This document shows positions 44,184 through 53,073 of a DNA stretch of 64,000 nucleotides, piece by piece (position 1 is the first letter of the stretch; each line of letters opens with the position of its first letter). The notes beneath the pieces were generated by a model. It was not told the origin of the DNA, did no database searches, and was given only the letters and a program-made list of their open reading frames with translations. The stretch covers positions 62,001 to 126,000 of the forward strand of contig CAUQTI010000008.1 in the NCBI GenBank assembly GCA_963521065.1, written 5' to 3'. The position numbers and the translations under genes are program-made. The stretch is from IOR16 sp963521065. GTDB taxonomy: Bacteria > Bacillota > Clostridia > Peptostreptococcales > Anaerovoracaceae.

Positions 44184-45806
44184 ATGCAAAAATATGTAGT
44201 ACGGCAGCCAATCAAAGATCTTAATCAGCAGATTTTTGGTTATGAAGTGGTATTTCAAGATGATACCGGCGGTCTGTCAAATCAGACAAAAGACCGCAAT
44301 GCAGCAGACTTGATTGCCGATTTCCTGCTGCAAAACGGCAATAAAATATTCGAAGATAAAATTGCGTTTATTACCTTTACACCCAACCTTTTATTTCGAA
44401 ACGTTCCGAAGATTTTCAGACAAAATCAGCTTGTGATTCAAATTGATGATAACGTAATCATTCATCCTTTGGCGCAAAACATCATTCACCGCTATAAAAA
44501 ACAAAATTATAAAGTGGCAGTGAATGACTTTCAGTTTGCACCGCGTTATTTTTCTATGATGGATATCATCGACTATATTCGACTGGATTTTCGCAACCTT
44601 GATACAAATTTAACCTCTTTCCGCAATATTATAAGAACGGCAAAAGGGTTTCAGAAAAAGTGCATTGCCTACGGAGTAAATACAAAAAAAGCGTATGAGC
44701 TTGCCGTTGAGTTAGAAGTAGACTATATGCAAGGCTCTTACATCGCTGAGGATGTTTCAAAGAAAGTGAATCGCCTTGAATATCTTCAAGGAAACTTCTT
44801 TCAGCTCGTCGTGGAATTAACAAAGGATGAGCCGGATTTGGCCCTGGTAGAGCAGATTATTTCCAGAGATGTCAGTCTGACATTTTCCCTTTTAAAGATG
44901 GTCAACTCTGCCTACTTCGCTTTAAGACACAAGGTAAGTTCGATTATGCAGTCGCTCGTTATCTTAGGTCTTGGCCAGCTAAAGCAGTGGATTTACCTTT
45001 TAAGCTTTCAGCAGGATGATGATAACCTTCCGGAGGATTTGGTCAAGGTTTCTCTATTGCGGGCAAATTTCTGCTCCAGCCTGCTCCCACACGCCACAGA
45101 TATGCCGATTTCCAGATCCGAAGCTTACCTAATGGGTATGTTTTCTACGTTAGGTCTTCTGATGGATGCACCTCTTGAAGAGCTTTTGGATGAGCTTTAC
45201 ATTGCCGATGAGGTGAAAGCCGCTCTGCTCAGCAGAGAAGGCCGCTGCGGGCAGCTTTACGAACTGGTTCTCAGCTACGAAAAAGCCGATTGGAAGCGCA
45301 TTTCCGAATTGGCCGATGCCTTAGGAATTCCGAAGAACGTTATGTCTCAGATATACTTTGAGTGTGTAGAAACAGTAAATAATATCTGGAATAGCCTAAT
45401 GCTCTCTTCTTCTACTTCCGAAACGCCTCCGGCGCAGCCAGCTGACAGTATTTTGTCGAAAAATGTGTGTCTGAGTGAAGAAGGGATTATCGAACAGAAA
45501 GAAGTAATTCCGGTGCAGGAGGACGCCTCCTTCCCCCCCCAGCCAAACAAAAATAGAGAAAAAGCAAAAACGACGATAGAAAATGAAAAAGCGGGCCCGT
45601 CCATCACGGCCGCTCTCAATACAGGTGCCGCCCCTTTCGGTGCAGGTACAACGGTAGCCTATGAGGCAAGCAAAATCGTTAAAAATCCATCCTCTGCTGC
45701 TTCTCCGAAAGCAGATGCGAAAAAAGCCGACTCTGCTATGGACGGAAAGGTAACCTCGTCAGCCAGTGATGGCTTTATGCCGGATTCTTTTTGGGATGAA
45801 TTTTAG
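44184..45806 (+). CDS. EAL-like and HDOD domain protein (YuxH-like)
   Basis: A 540-residue signalling protein. The N-terminal EAL-like domain (about 1-200) is degenerate. EVVFQ stands for EALLR, IQIDD for the usual ELxE, YIRLD for KLD, and the EGVE loop is YGVN, so phosphodiesterase activity is unlikely. The QG motif (YMQGSYIAE) remains. An HDOD domain follows (about 200-420, with SRDVSLTFSLLKMVNSAYF). The last 100 residues are low-complexity Ser/Ala/Pro/Lys. ATG 44184 has AAGGGGGA; a TATAAT lies at 44102-44107. cheW lies convergently downstream, suggesting a motility-linked role. Confidence 0.85.
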   Translation: MQKYVVRQPIKDLNQQIFGYEVVFQDDTGGLSNQTKDRNAADLIADFLLQNGNKIFEDKIAFITFTPNLLFRNVPKIFRQNQLVIQIDDNVIIHPLAQNIIHRYKKQNYKVAVNDFQFAPRYFSMMDIIDYIRLDFRNLDTNLTSFRNIIRTAKGFQKKCIAYGVNTKKAYELAVELEVDYMQGSYIAEDVSKKVNRLEYLQGNFFQLVVELTKDEPDLALVEQIISRDVSLTFSLLKMVNSAYFALRHKVSSIMQSLVILGLGQLKQWIYLLSFQQDDDNLPEDLVKVSLLRANFCSSLLPHATDMPISRSEAYLMGMFSTLGLLMDAPLEELLDELYIADEVKAALLSREGRCGQLYELVLSYEKADWKRISELADALGIPKNVMSQIYFECVETVNNIWNSLMLSSSTSETPPAQPADSILSKNVCLSEEGIIEQKEVIPVQEDASFPPQPNKNREKAKTTIENEKAGPSITAALNTGAAPFGAGTTVAYEASKIVKNPSSAASPKADAKKADSAMDGKVTSSASDGFMPDSFWDEF

Positions 45807-45859
45807 CCATTGAAAACAGAAGTTTAATTATTGTAAACTTAAATTTCATTGCATCAACT

Positions 45860-45901
45860 AAAAAAGCCCTGTCATTTTAAAAATGACAGGGCTTTTTTTC
45901 G
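45860..45901. terminator. Bidirectional terminator between the EAL/HDOD gene and cheW
   Basis: AAAAAGCCCTGTCATTTT / AAAATGACAGGGCTTTTTTT stem with tracts on both sides. Confidence 0.95.
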
Positions 45902-45953
45902 GTCTATATGCTATTTCTATCCAGTTACTCCGCTTTCACGAAAAATACAAGTT

Positions 45954-46466
45954 TTAAGATACTTTTGTAATGAGATCAATTGCATCCTCGTTCAGCATGG
46001 TTTCCGTATTGAATAGTAAAACAATCTTTTCATTCAATCTGCCAATCCCAGACAAGTTTGACGGTGCATCGCTCTTCTCCCCGGCAAGCTGCGGCGGCTT
46101 TGAAATCTGCTCTGCTTCAATCTTCACCACTTCATCGACCTCATCCACAATAAAACCAATTAAGCTTTCTTGTATATTCGTTACAACAATGCACGTTCTC
46201 TCATTGTAGGCTATCGCTGGTTTATTGAAACGAAGACGTACATCAATCACCGGAATCATAGCTCCCCGTAAATGGATAATCCCCTTTACATACTCAGGAA
46301 ATTCCGGCATTGGAGTAATTTCCTGCATCCCTACAATCTGCACCACGTCAGCAATCGGGATTCCAAAAAACTGTCCTTCTGTTAAAAAAGTTAAATACTT
46401 TCCATCCATTTCTGAAATATTCGATATATCTTCCGGCATCCATTGCTCCATCCTATTTTGATCCAT
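45954..46466 (-). CDS. cheW: Chemotaxis adaptor protein CheW
   Basis: A 170-residue CheW-domain protein linking receptors to CheA. Core motifs: YLTFLTEGQFFGIPIADV, PEFPEYVKGIIHLRGAMIPVIDVRLRF split across the first half, and GFIVDEVDEVVKI. An acidic N-terminal extension of about 20 residues is present. It is a lone cheW; no cheA or receptor is adjacent. The ribosome site GGGGGA is 11 nt from the ATG, somewhat distant. Confidence 0.93.
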   Translation of the reverse strand: MDQNRMEQWMPEDISNISEMDGKYLTFLTEGQFFGIPIADVVQIVGMQEITPMPEFPEYVKGIIHLRGAMIPVIDVRLRFNKPAIAYNERTCIVVTNIQESLIGFIVDEVDEVVKIEAEQISKPPQLAGEKSDAPSNLSGIGRLNEKIVLLFNTETMLNEDAIDLITKVS

Positions 46467-46593
46467 GACCTAATCGTCCCCCAATTCTTTTATTATTACA
46501 GAATACATTTATTGAATAAAACGTATTTATTCTATTATACACAATATATTTGTATTTGTCATTGTACCGATTCTAAATTTTCAGTTCTTTCGA

Positions 46594-48327
46594 TCAAAAC
46601 TGATTCAATTCATAGTATAAGCCTTTCTTTTCTATCAATTCAGCATGTGTGCCGCTCTCCACAATGCCCTGATCCGTAAGTACCAAAATCACAGAAGCGT
46701 TTCGTATTGTCGATAAGCGATGAGCTATGGTGAATGTTGTCCGTCCTTTTGCCAGCTTTTCCAACGAATTTTGTACAATTCTCTCACTTTCATTGTCTAA
46801 TGCCGATGTAGCTTCGTCTAAAATGAGAATCGGAGGGTTTTTTAAGAAAACTCTGGCGATGCTGATTCTCTGTTTCTGGCCGCCGGACAGTTTGACACCT
46901 CGTTCTCCGACATACGTCTGATACCCTTCCTCCAATTCTTCGATAAATTCATGTGCCCCCGCCATCTTTGCTGCATTCATCACTTCCTCAAAAGAAGCTC
47001 CAGGTTTACCATACTCTATATTATCGTAAACTGTTCCCGAGAAGAGATATACGTCCTGTTGCACGATTCCAATTTGTGAACGAAGAGAACGTAATGTTAC
47101 GTTTTTAATATCGTGTCCATCCACCAGCACTCGGCCTGCGCTTACCTCGTAAAATCTGGGAATCAAATTACAAAGTGTACTTTTTCCACCTCCGGAAGGA
47201 CCGACAAGTGCGACATTTTCTCCCGGTTTTACATGCAAATTAATATTCGAAAGTACGCTTTTTTCACCTTCTGAATAACGAAAACTCACTTGATCAAACT
47301 GAATCTCTCCCTTGATTTCACCAAGTGAAACGGCTTCTTCCGCATCCTGAATTTCAACCGGAACATCCATCACTTCGACAAAACGCTCAATCCCTGTCAT
47401 CCCTCTTTGAAACTGCTCTGTAAATTCGACAATTCTTCGAACAGAGGCAAGCAGCATCGTTACGTACAGCAGATAGGAGATTAAATCCGGTGCTGTAATC
47501 CTTCCATTGACCATAAACAATGCACCTACGACGACCACCATAATGTACATAATTCCGTCAAACAGCCTCGTTGTGCTCTGAAATCCAGCCATATAATGAT
47601 AGACTTCTTTCTTTATGTTTAAAAAACCGCCATTGCCTTCTTCAAACTTTCGTTCCTCCATCGCTTCATTTGCAAACGATTTTACGACACGAACTCCAAG
47701 CAAGCTATCCTCTACTTGAGCATTTAATTCTCCAATCTGGTTTCTTGACTTCTTAAAAGCTCTCCGCATTCGCTTGTTAAAGTACATAGAGCAGTAAATC
47801 ATAACTGGGATCACTGCAAAAATGAGAATGGTCAGCGTAACATCCATCGTACAGAGAATCGCAAAAGATGCACTGATTTTGACAGCAGCAATGAAATATT
47901 CCTCCGGGCAATGATGCGCAAATTCTGTGATATCAAAAAGGTCACTTGTAATTCTGGCCATAAGCTGTCCGATTTTCGTATTATCATAATAGGAATAAGA
48001 CAGTTCCTGCAAATGAGAAAATAGGTCTCTACGCATATCCGTCTCAATTTTTGCCCCCATCATATGTCCGATATTTGCCATATAGTAATTGGCAATCATA
48101 TCAATCAACCGCAGTAAAAGGTAAACTGCACCGAGAGATAAGATCATGCGAACGGTTAAGGCCTGCATGTCGTTCATACCTCTGTCTGTGATGAATCTTA
48201 CAATCAGCGGAAGCACTAGTTCACACAAAGTAGTAAAGGCTGCGCAAAATAAATCTAAAAATAAAACACCTCTGTATTTTTTAAAATACGGCGCAAAGCG
48301 AAAAAGCAAATGTTTGTTTTCTTTCAT
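46594..48327 (-). CDS. ABC exporter, fused membrane and ATPase domains
   Basis: A 577-residue MsbA/BmrA-like half-transporter. A six-helix membrane domain (about 15-310) precedes the ATPase domain with Walker A VGPSGGGKST (near 374), Q-loop, signature KLSGGQKQR, Walker B ILILDEATSALD and the H-loop TIAHRLS. It would act as a homodimer exporting an unknown lipid or drug-like substrate. It starts 15 nt after whiA with AAGGAG, so it is likely co-transcribed with it. There is no clear terminator between it and cheW. Confidence 0.93.
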   Translation of the reverse strand: MKENKHLLFRFAPYFKKYRGVLFLDLFCAAFTTLCELVLPLIVRFITDRGMNDMQALTVRMILSLGAVYLLLRLIDMIANYYMANIGHMMGAKIETDMRRDLFSHLQELSYSYYDNTKIGQLMARITSDLFDITEFAHHCPEEYFIAAVKISASFAILCTMDVTLTILIFAVIPVMIYCSMYFNKRMRRAFKKSRNQIGELNAQVEDSLLGVRVVKSFANEAMEERKFEEGNGGFLNIKKEVYHYMAGFQSTTRLFDGIMYIMVVVVGALFMVNGRITAPDLISYLLYVTMLLASVRRIVEFTEQFQRGMTGIERFVEVMDVPVEIQDAEEAVSLGEIKGEIQFDQVSFRYSEGEKSVLSNINLHVKPGENVALVGPSGGGKSTLCNLIPRFYEVSAGRVLVDGHDIKNVTLRSLRSQIGIVQQDVYLFSGTVYDNIEYGKPGASFEEVMNAAKMAGAHEFIEELEEGYQTYVGERGVKLSGGQKQRISIARVFLKNPPILILDEATSALDNESERIVQNSLEKLAKGRTTFTIAHRLSTIRNASVILVLTDQGIVESGTHAELIEKKGLYYELNQF

Positions 48328-48342
48328 ATTTTCTCCTTCCTC

Positions 48343-49302
48343 CTAGTTTTTATTTTTTTGCTCGCGGATTTTGTCCGCCAGCTCTCCAATTTTTTTGATT
48401 CGATGATTCAAGCCGGATTTTTTTAACGGCGGGTCCATCATATCCGCTAATTCATTCAAAGAAGCCTCCGGATGCTCCAGGCGAAGCTGTGCAACGGAAA
48501 ACAGCTTTTCCGGCAATGAGCCCAACCCTGCCATATCTCGAATGTACTCAATGTCTACAATCTGTTTGGATGCAGCATTGACGGTTTTATCTAAATTGGC
48601 ACTCTCACAGTTTACAATCCGGTTTGTTTTATTTCTCATTTCCTTTACAATCCGAATATTTTCAAAATCTAAAAGCTGTGCGTGCGCCCCCAATATATTC
48701 AAAAAATCAGTTATTTGTTCACTTTCTTTTAAGTAGACAATGTAATTTTTCTTTCGCGGTACAATCTTTGCGTGCAGACCAAATCCATTGACTAGCTTCT
48801 TTACATCGTTCGCTAGAAATTCACTGTTGCATACAATCTCCAGGTGATATGCTTTTTCCGGATTACTAATCGTTCCGGCTCCTAAAAAAACACCTCTCAA
48901 ATAGGCTTTTTTACAGCAGCGTTTTTTTACTATATCTGAATAAATGCCGTCATTAATATAATTACAGCCTTCCTTTACAAGTAAAATTCCTGTTTCCCTT
49001 AATATCTGTTCTGCATTTCGTTCTGAACCGATTGTCAGTTCATACGAATGGCCTCGTTTTAAAATTGCGGCCTCAGAAACCGCCAAATCTGCTCTCGCGC
49101 CAAAATAGCTTTTTAAAAGCTTAATAAATAAGCGGGCTACCGCCGCATTTTCTGTGGTCAGCTTGACATCCATCTTTCCGCCTCCGGAAAGCTTTATCGT
49201 CCCGCACATGCGCAAAAAACCTGCAATTTGCGCAAGCATACAGCATTTCTTTTCCACCTCAATGCGTGCCAGCTCGTTTTTTGTCGTTGATGAGAAAGAC
49301 AT
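48343..49302 (-). CDS. whiA: DNA-binding protein WhiA
   Basis: A 319-residue WhiA protein: a LAGLIDADG-like N-terminal region (about 1-215) and a C-terminal helix-turn-helix (about 225-310, with LGSLPEKLFSVAQLRLEHPEASL and a later SGLNHRIKKI). In Firmicutes it influences cell division and chromosome segregation. ATG 49302 is chosen because GGAGG is 7 nt upstream; the GTG at 49308 lies too close to that site. It is normally next to yvcK, but here kce and a terminator intervene. Confidence 0.95.
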   Translation of the reverse strand: MSFSSTTKNELARIEVEKKCCMLAQIAGFLRMCGTIKLSGGGKMDVKLTTENAAVARLFIKLLKSYFGARADLAVSEAAILKRGHSYELTIGSERNAEQILRETGILLVKEGCNYINDGIYSDIVKKRCCKKAYLRGVFLGAGTISNPEKAYHLEIVCNSEFLANDVKKLVNGFGLHAKIVPRKKNYIVYLKESEQITDFLNILGAHAQLLDFENIRIVKEMRNKTNRIVNCESANLDKTVNAASKQIVDIEYIRDMAGLGSLPEKLFSVAQLRLEHPEASLNELADMMDPPLKKSGLNHRIKKIGELADKIREQKNKN

Positions 49303-49412
49303 TGCCACACCTCCACTTTCATTTCAAATCGTTTTCCCATTTCTCTGGCTTCACCAAAGAAAAATTGTACTCTAACCGCCCGATTGGTGGTTCTATACTC
49401 TTTCATAAAATC

Positions 49413-49455
49413 CAAAAAAGCGGCAGGAGAAGAACTCCTTCCGCTTTTTTTATGC
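49413..49455 (-). terminator. Terminator between kce and whiA
   Basis: AAAAAAAGCGG-AAGGAG ... CTCCTG-CCGCTTTTTT on the minus strand, 15 nt past the kce stop. It separates whiA transcriptionally from yvcK and kce. Confidence 0.88.
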
Positions 49456-49467
49456 ACTACTGGTTCT

Positions 49468-50289
49468 TTATTTTGTCATGCCTAAAATTTCTCTTGCTTC
49501 TGCAGGAGTTGCAATTGGTCTTCCTAAAATGTTAGCAAGCTTTACTGCCTTTTCTACCATTTCTCCATTGCTCTTTGCAAGAACGCCTCTTTCCAGATAA
49601 AGGTTATCCTCAAAGCCAACTCTCACGTGTCCACCCATTGAAATAGTTGCAGCGGCAATATGCCATGCATTCTTTCCAAGACCGGTTGCAGTCCAAGTAG
49701 AACCTGCTGGAATGCTGCCTACCATAAATACAAGGTCTCTCAGTGTTGCAGTCATCTGCACGCCAAGAACGAAGTCAAAGTGAAGAGGGTGAACCAAAAG
49801 GCCCTTTTTATCTGCTTTAAGCGCAATGTCAATCATGCCCTTGTCAAATACTTCAAGCTCTGGCTTGATTCCTCTTTCCTTCATAATTTTTGCGAAGTTG
49901 AAGATTGTGTTGTCTGTATTTACAAAAACTTCATCTCCGCCGAAATTACATGTACCGCAGTCTAAGGTTGCAAATTCAGGAGTCGGAACGATATCTGTAG
50001 ATTCCAGTCTTTCCAGATCTGTCATACCAACTGCTCCGCCTGTGGAAGGCTGAATAATAACATCCGGGCATTCCTTACGGATTGCATCTACTGCTTCCTG
50101 AAATCTCTCTTTGCTCTGTGTCGGTTTACCGTCATCCCATCTTACATGAAGATGAATCACTGCCGCACCCGCATCATAAGCGGATTTCGCTTCCCTAACA
50201 ATCTCTTCGATTGTGTAAGGAACTGCAGGGTTCTGCTCTTTTGTTACTTCCGCACCGCAAATTGCAGCACTGATAATTAGTTTTTCCAT
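49468..50289 (-). CDS. BKACE-family beta-keto acid cleavage enzyme (Kce-like)
   Basis: A 273-residue TIM-barrel enzyme of the DUF849/BKACE family. These enzymes condense a beta-keto acid with acetyl-CoA to give acetoacetate and a new CoA ester. Zn ligands H46 and H48 (VIHLHVR) and the Glu in VGFEDN (near 227) are present, as are IQPSTGG and TGLGKNAWH. Kce proper acts on 3-keto-5-aminohexanoate in lysine fermentation, but no other lysine genes are here, so the substrate is open. It lies 62 nt after yvcK with AAAGGAG and ends at its own terminator. Confidence 0.9.
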   Translation of the reverse strand: MEKLIISAAICGAEVTKEQNPAVPYTIEEIVREAKSAYDAGAAVIHLHVRWDDGKPTQSKERFQEAVDAIRKECPDVIIQPSTGGAVGMTDLERLESTDIVPTPEFATLDCGTCNFGGDEVFVNTDNTIFNFAKIMKERGIKPELEVFDKGMIDIALKADKKGLLVHPLHFDFVLGVQMTATLRDLVFMVGSIPAGSTWTATGLGKNAWHIAAATISMGGHVRVGFEDNLYLERGVLAKSNGEMVEKAVKLANILGRPIATPAEAREILGMTK

Positions 50290-50351
50290 GATTTTTTTGC
50301 TCCTTTGTATGTATATGTTATTAATAAAAATATATCAAGCGCTCAGAATGG

Positions 50352-51371
50352 TTAGTATTCATGAGTCAGCCCGACAATCACATTAGCGATGCGCTCTGCA
50401 TCGTGGCGGATGTATCCCATCTTAATATCGGTGAAGTCATTTTCAATCAATCGAATCTTTTTCCCTTTTAGATAGGCTTTATCCAGCTTGGAGGGCAGAA
50501 TTTGCTTTGCTCCATCTTCCCGATAGAGTTTCAGCTGCCCTTCTTCAATTTCTTTATTGTTTGCAATGACGTATTCAAGTACCTCAGAGCCTATGTATTC
50601 ATTCACTCGGTTTACATGGTCACAAACGGTATATTCATCGGTTTCTCCCGGCTGCGTCATCACGTTACATATCAAAATTTTTCTGGCACAGGATTGCTGT
50701 ACTGCTTCTCTGACCCCTCCTACCAGAAGGTTCACAATAATACTGCTGTACAAGCTTCCAGGGCCGAAAACAATAATATCCGATTCTAGTATAGCATGGA
50801 TTACGGCGTTTGTGGCAATCGAATCCTCAGGTTTCAAGAAAACACGGCGAATCCCGCTTTTTGCAGAAATAACTTCTTCTGGAATCCGAGATTCTCCGCA
50901 AATTATATTTCCATTTTCAAGCTGCGCGCAAAGTGTTACATTCTGAGTCGTTACAGGAAGCACACTCCCTCTGATGCGAAGAATTTCACTTGCCTTACTT
51001 ACCGCAGTTTCAAAATCTCCATAGATTCCGTCTAATGCCGCAATCAATAAATTTCCAAAGCTTTGCCCTGCATAACGGCCTTCCGGAAACCGATATTTTA
51101 AAAGCTCCTGCATCGTTCCTTCTTCGTCTGCCATCGCCAAAATGCAGCTGCGGATATCTCCTGGGGAAAGCATGCCAAGGTCTTCTCTTAAAATCCCTGA
51201 TCCGCCGCCATCATCTGCAACCGTTACAATTGCAGTTAAATTTTCCGTCACTTTCTTCATTCCCCGCAGAATGACAGAAAGGCCGGTTCCACCTCCGATT
51301 ACAGTAATGTTAGGGCCGATTCCCTTTCGACTGCTATGACCGGAAGCGCTCTCTTTTGAATTGTCTTTCAT
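50352..51371 (-). CDS. yvcK: YvcK/CofD-like protein (gluconeogenesis factor)
   Basis: A 339-residue YvcK-family protein. ITVIGGGTGLSVILRGMK is the Rossmann loop, TVADDGGGSG and LSPGDIRSCILA follow, and VFGPGSLYSSIIVNLLV lies in the middle. In B. subtilis it is needed for growth on gluconeogenic carbon and binds UDP-GlcNAc. It begins with a polar 20-residue extension. It sits 22 nt after rapZ, the usual order. Confidence 0.94.
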   Translation of the reverse strand: MKDNSKESASGHSSRKGIGPNITVIGGGTGLSVILRGMKKVTENLTAIVTVADDGGGSGILREDLGMLSPGDIRSCILAMADEEGTMQELLKYRFPEGRYAGQSFGNLLIAALDGIYGDFETAVSKASEILRIRGSVLPVTTQNVTLCAQLENGNIICGESRIPEEVISAKSGIRRVFLKPEDSIATNAVIHAILESDIIVFGPGSLYSSIIVNLLVGGVREAVQQSCARKILICNVMTQPGETDEYTVCDHVNRVNEYIGSEVLEYVIANNKEIEEGQLKLYREDGAKQILPSKLDKAYLKGKKIRLIENDFTDIKMGYIRHDAERIANVIVGLTHEY

Positions 51372-51393
51372 ATATATCCTCTGTCTGTCTTCC

Positions 51394-52242
51394 CTATAAA
51401 TTGCGGTGAATCAAAATAACGCGTCTATTATCTTGCGTAAACCTTCTTGCAAACTCATTGGCCATCGTCACAGAACGATGCTGACCACCCGTGCATCCAA
51501 ACGCAAGAACCAGGTTTGATTTCCCCTCTTTTTTATACAGCGGAATTAAACCATTGATCACCTGATAAATCTCTTTGATAAATTTATGACTTTCCGGAAA
51601 TTTTAATACATAATCCTGCACTTTTTTACTATTTCCCGTCAGATTTTTCATACTGGCGAGGTAAAACGGGTTCGGAAGGAAACGCATGTCAAATACCCAA
51701 TCGGCATCTAATGGAATCCCATGCTTGTACCCAAAGGACATAACGGTAATTGTAAAACTATCCTGCTCCTCCTCAGAGAGCAGCAGCTTTTTAATTTCTT
51801 CACTTAGCTTCGCTGTCTTCATATTCGAAGTATCGAGTATAAAATCGGCTTCTTTGCGGATTTCTTCAAGGCTCTCTCTTTCTTTTTGAATTCCCTCTGC
51901 AATCGTTCCGGATAGAGAAAGCGGATGGCTGCGTCTCGTTTCTTTGTATCTTCGAATCAAGACTTCCTCGGAAGCCTCTAAAAACATCACTTTAAGCGGA
52001 ACGTCCTGATTTTTCAAGTCGGTAAGAATACTCCTGAAATTCTCGAAAAACTCCCGGCTTCGTATATCGACAACAAAAGCGGCCTTATCAATTTTCATTT
52101 TATCCTGTATCGCCAAATCAATAAATTCTCTGATTAAAACCGGCGGCATATTATCAATGCAGTAATAGCCTAAATCCTCCATGCAGTGTACTGCCTGACT
52201 CTTCCCCGCACCGGATAATCCCGTTACAATAATTGCTTCCAT
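51394..52242 (-). CDS. rapZ: RNase adapter RapZ / nucleotide-binding protein YvcJ
   Basis: A 282-residue P-loop protein with GLSGAGKSQA at the N-terminus, a DxRS segment (VVDIRSREF) and the C-terminal GCTGGQHRSV motif. In Enterobacteria it binds GlcN6P and directs small-RNA decay; in Firmicutes its role is less defined. ATG 52242 follows AAAGGAGG; the longer frame from 52263 includes that site and is rejected. Confidence 0.94.
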   Translation of the reverse strand: MEAIIVTGLSGAGKSQAVHCMEDLGYYCIDNMPPVLIREFIDLAIQDKMKIDKAAFVVDIRSREFFENFRSILTDLKNQDVPLKVMFLEASEEVLIRRYKETRRSHPLSLSGTIAEGIQKERESLEEIRKEADFILDTSNMKTAKLSEEIKKLLLSEEEQDSFTITVMSFGYKHGIPLDADWVFDMRFLPNPFYLASMKNLTGNSKKVQDYVLKFPESHKFIKEIYQVINGLIPLYKKEGKSNLVLAFGCTGGQHRSVTMANEFARRFTQDNRRVILIHRNL

Positions 52243-52273
52243 AACGCACCTCCTTTCCCTCACTTTTTGTCAT

Positions 52274-53062
52274 TTAAGCTTCTATGCATTCCAGATTCAC
52301 AATACGTTCTAAATCTAAGCCCGCCTCAAGCGCTCTTTGCAATCCACCCTCAAAACCACCAACGTTTCGCGGTACATGTGCGTCACTGCTCAAAATAAAC
52401 TGTACGTCTTCTTTTGCTGCAATACGAATGCTTTCGACCGTCAAATCCTTGTGCCAATTGCTGATTTCCATCCATGTTTTCCGCTTTGCGCAGGCTTTTG
52501 CAATCTCTGCAATATCAAACTCCCCTTTGTCTCCCGGATGCGTTAACACCTTAATGGGATTTTCATACAACGCCTTTACTGTCATATCCGTATTCCATCG
52601 CTTTGCCAGTCCGGCAGAAACACCCGTTTTTTCACGAATATAATTTAAGCTGTGCAAAACACCTGCACGCAAGGGGCTTTCCCCAAAGATGCCATAGTGG
52701 TACCCTGCCAAAATATAATCGTACTGCGCAAACTCATGCGCGAGTACGTCTAAATGCCCGCTCGGATTCATGATATTCGCTTCTACTCCCAGCAAAATTT
52801 CAATTTGCGGATACTTCTTTCGCAAAGCCTCTATCTCCGCACGCATAATTGCAACTGCGCTTCTTTTTATTCCATAGCTAATATGCCCGGGTCCGTGATC
52901 GGAAATACCGATTGTTTTCAGGCCTTTTTGCAGCGCTTCTTTCACATTATCTTCAATGGAACCTTTCCCGTGTGAAAAGGTCGTATGCGTATGAATATCA
53001 AATTTTAAACGGTATGTCTGCACTCGCTTCTCTTTCGTACAATGCCCCTGTGCATTATACAC
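52274..53062 (-). CDS. PHP-domain phosphoesterase
   Basis: A 262-residue PHP-superfamily protein. DIHTHTTFSHGKG gives the first metal ligands, GISDHGPGH the next, then GVEANIMN, THPGDKG and LSSDAHVP. It probably hydrolyses a phosphate ester; the YcdX/histidinol phosphatase groups are closest. The start is uncertain. The GTG at 53062 overlaps AAGGAG. GTG 53023, nine codons before the DIHTHT motif, is an alternative. An out-of-frame ATG at 53055 with ideal spacing would give a 16-codon leader ORF ending near the second GTG. It lies between murB and rapZ, as in many clostridia. Confidence 0.85.
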   Translation of the reverse strand: MYNAQGHCTKEKRVQTYRLKFDIHTHTTFSHGKGSIEDNVKEALQKGLKTIGISDHGPGHISYGIKRSAVAIMRAEIEALRKKYPQIEILLGVEANIMNPSGHLDVLAHEFAQYDYILAGYHYGIFGESPLRAGVLHSLNYIREKTGVSAGLAKRWNTDMTVKALYENPIKVLTHPGDKGEFDIAEIAKACAKRKTWMEISNWHKDLTVESIRIAAKEDVQFILSSDAHVPRNVGGFEGGLQRALEAGLDLERIVNLECIEA

Positions 53063-53073
53063 TCCTTCCCCTA

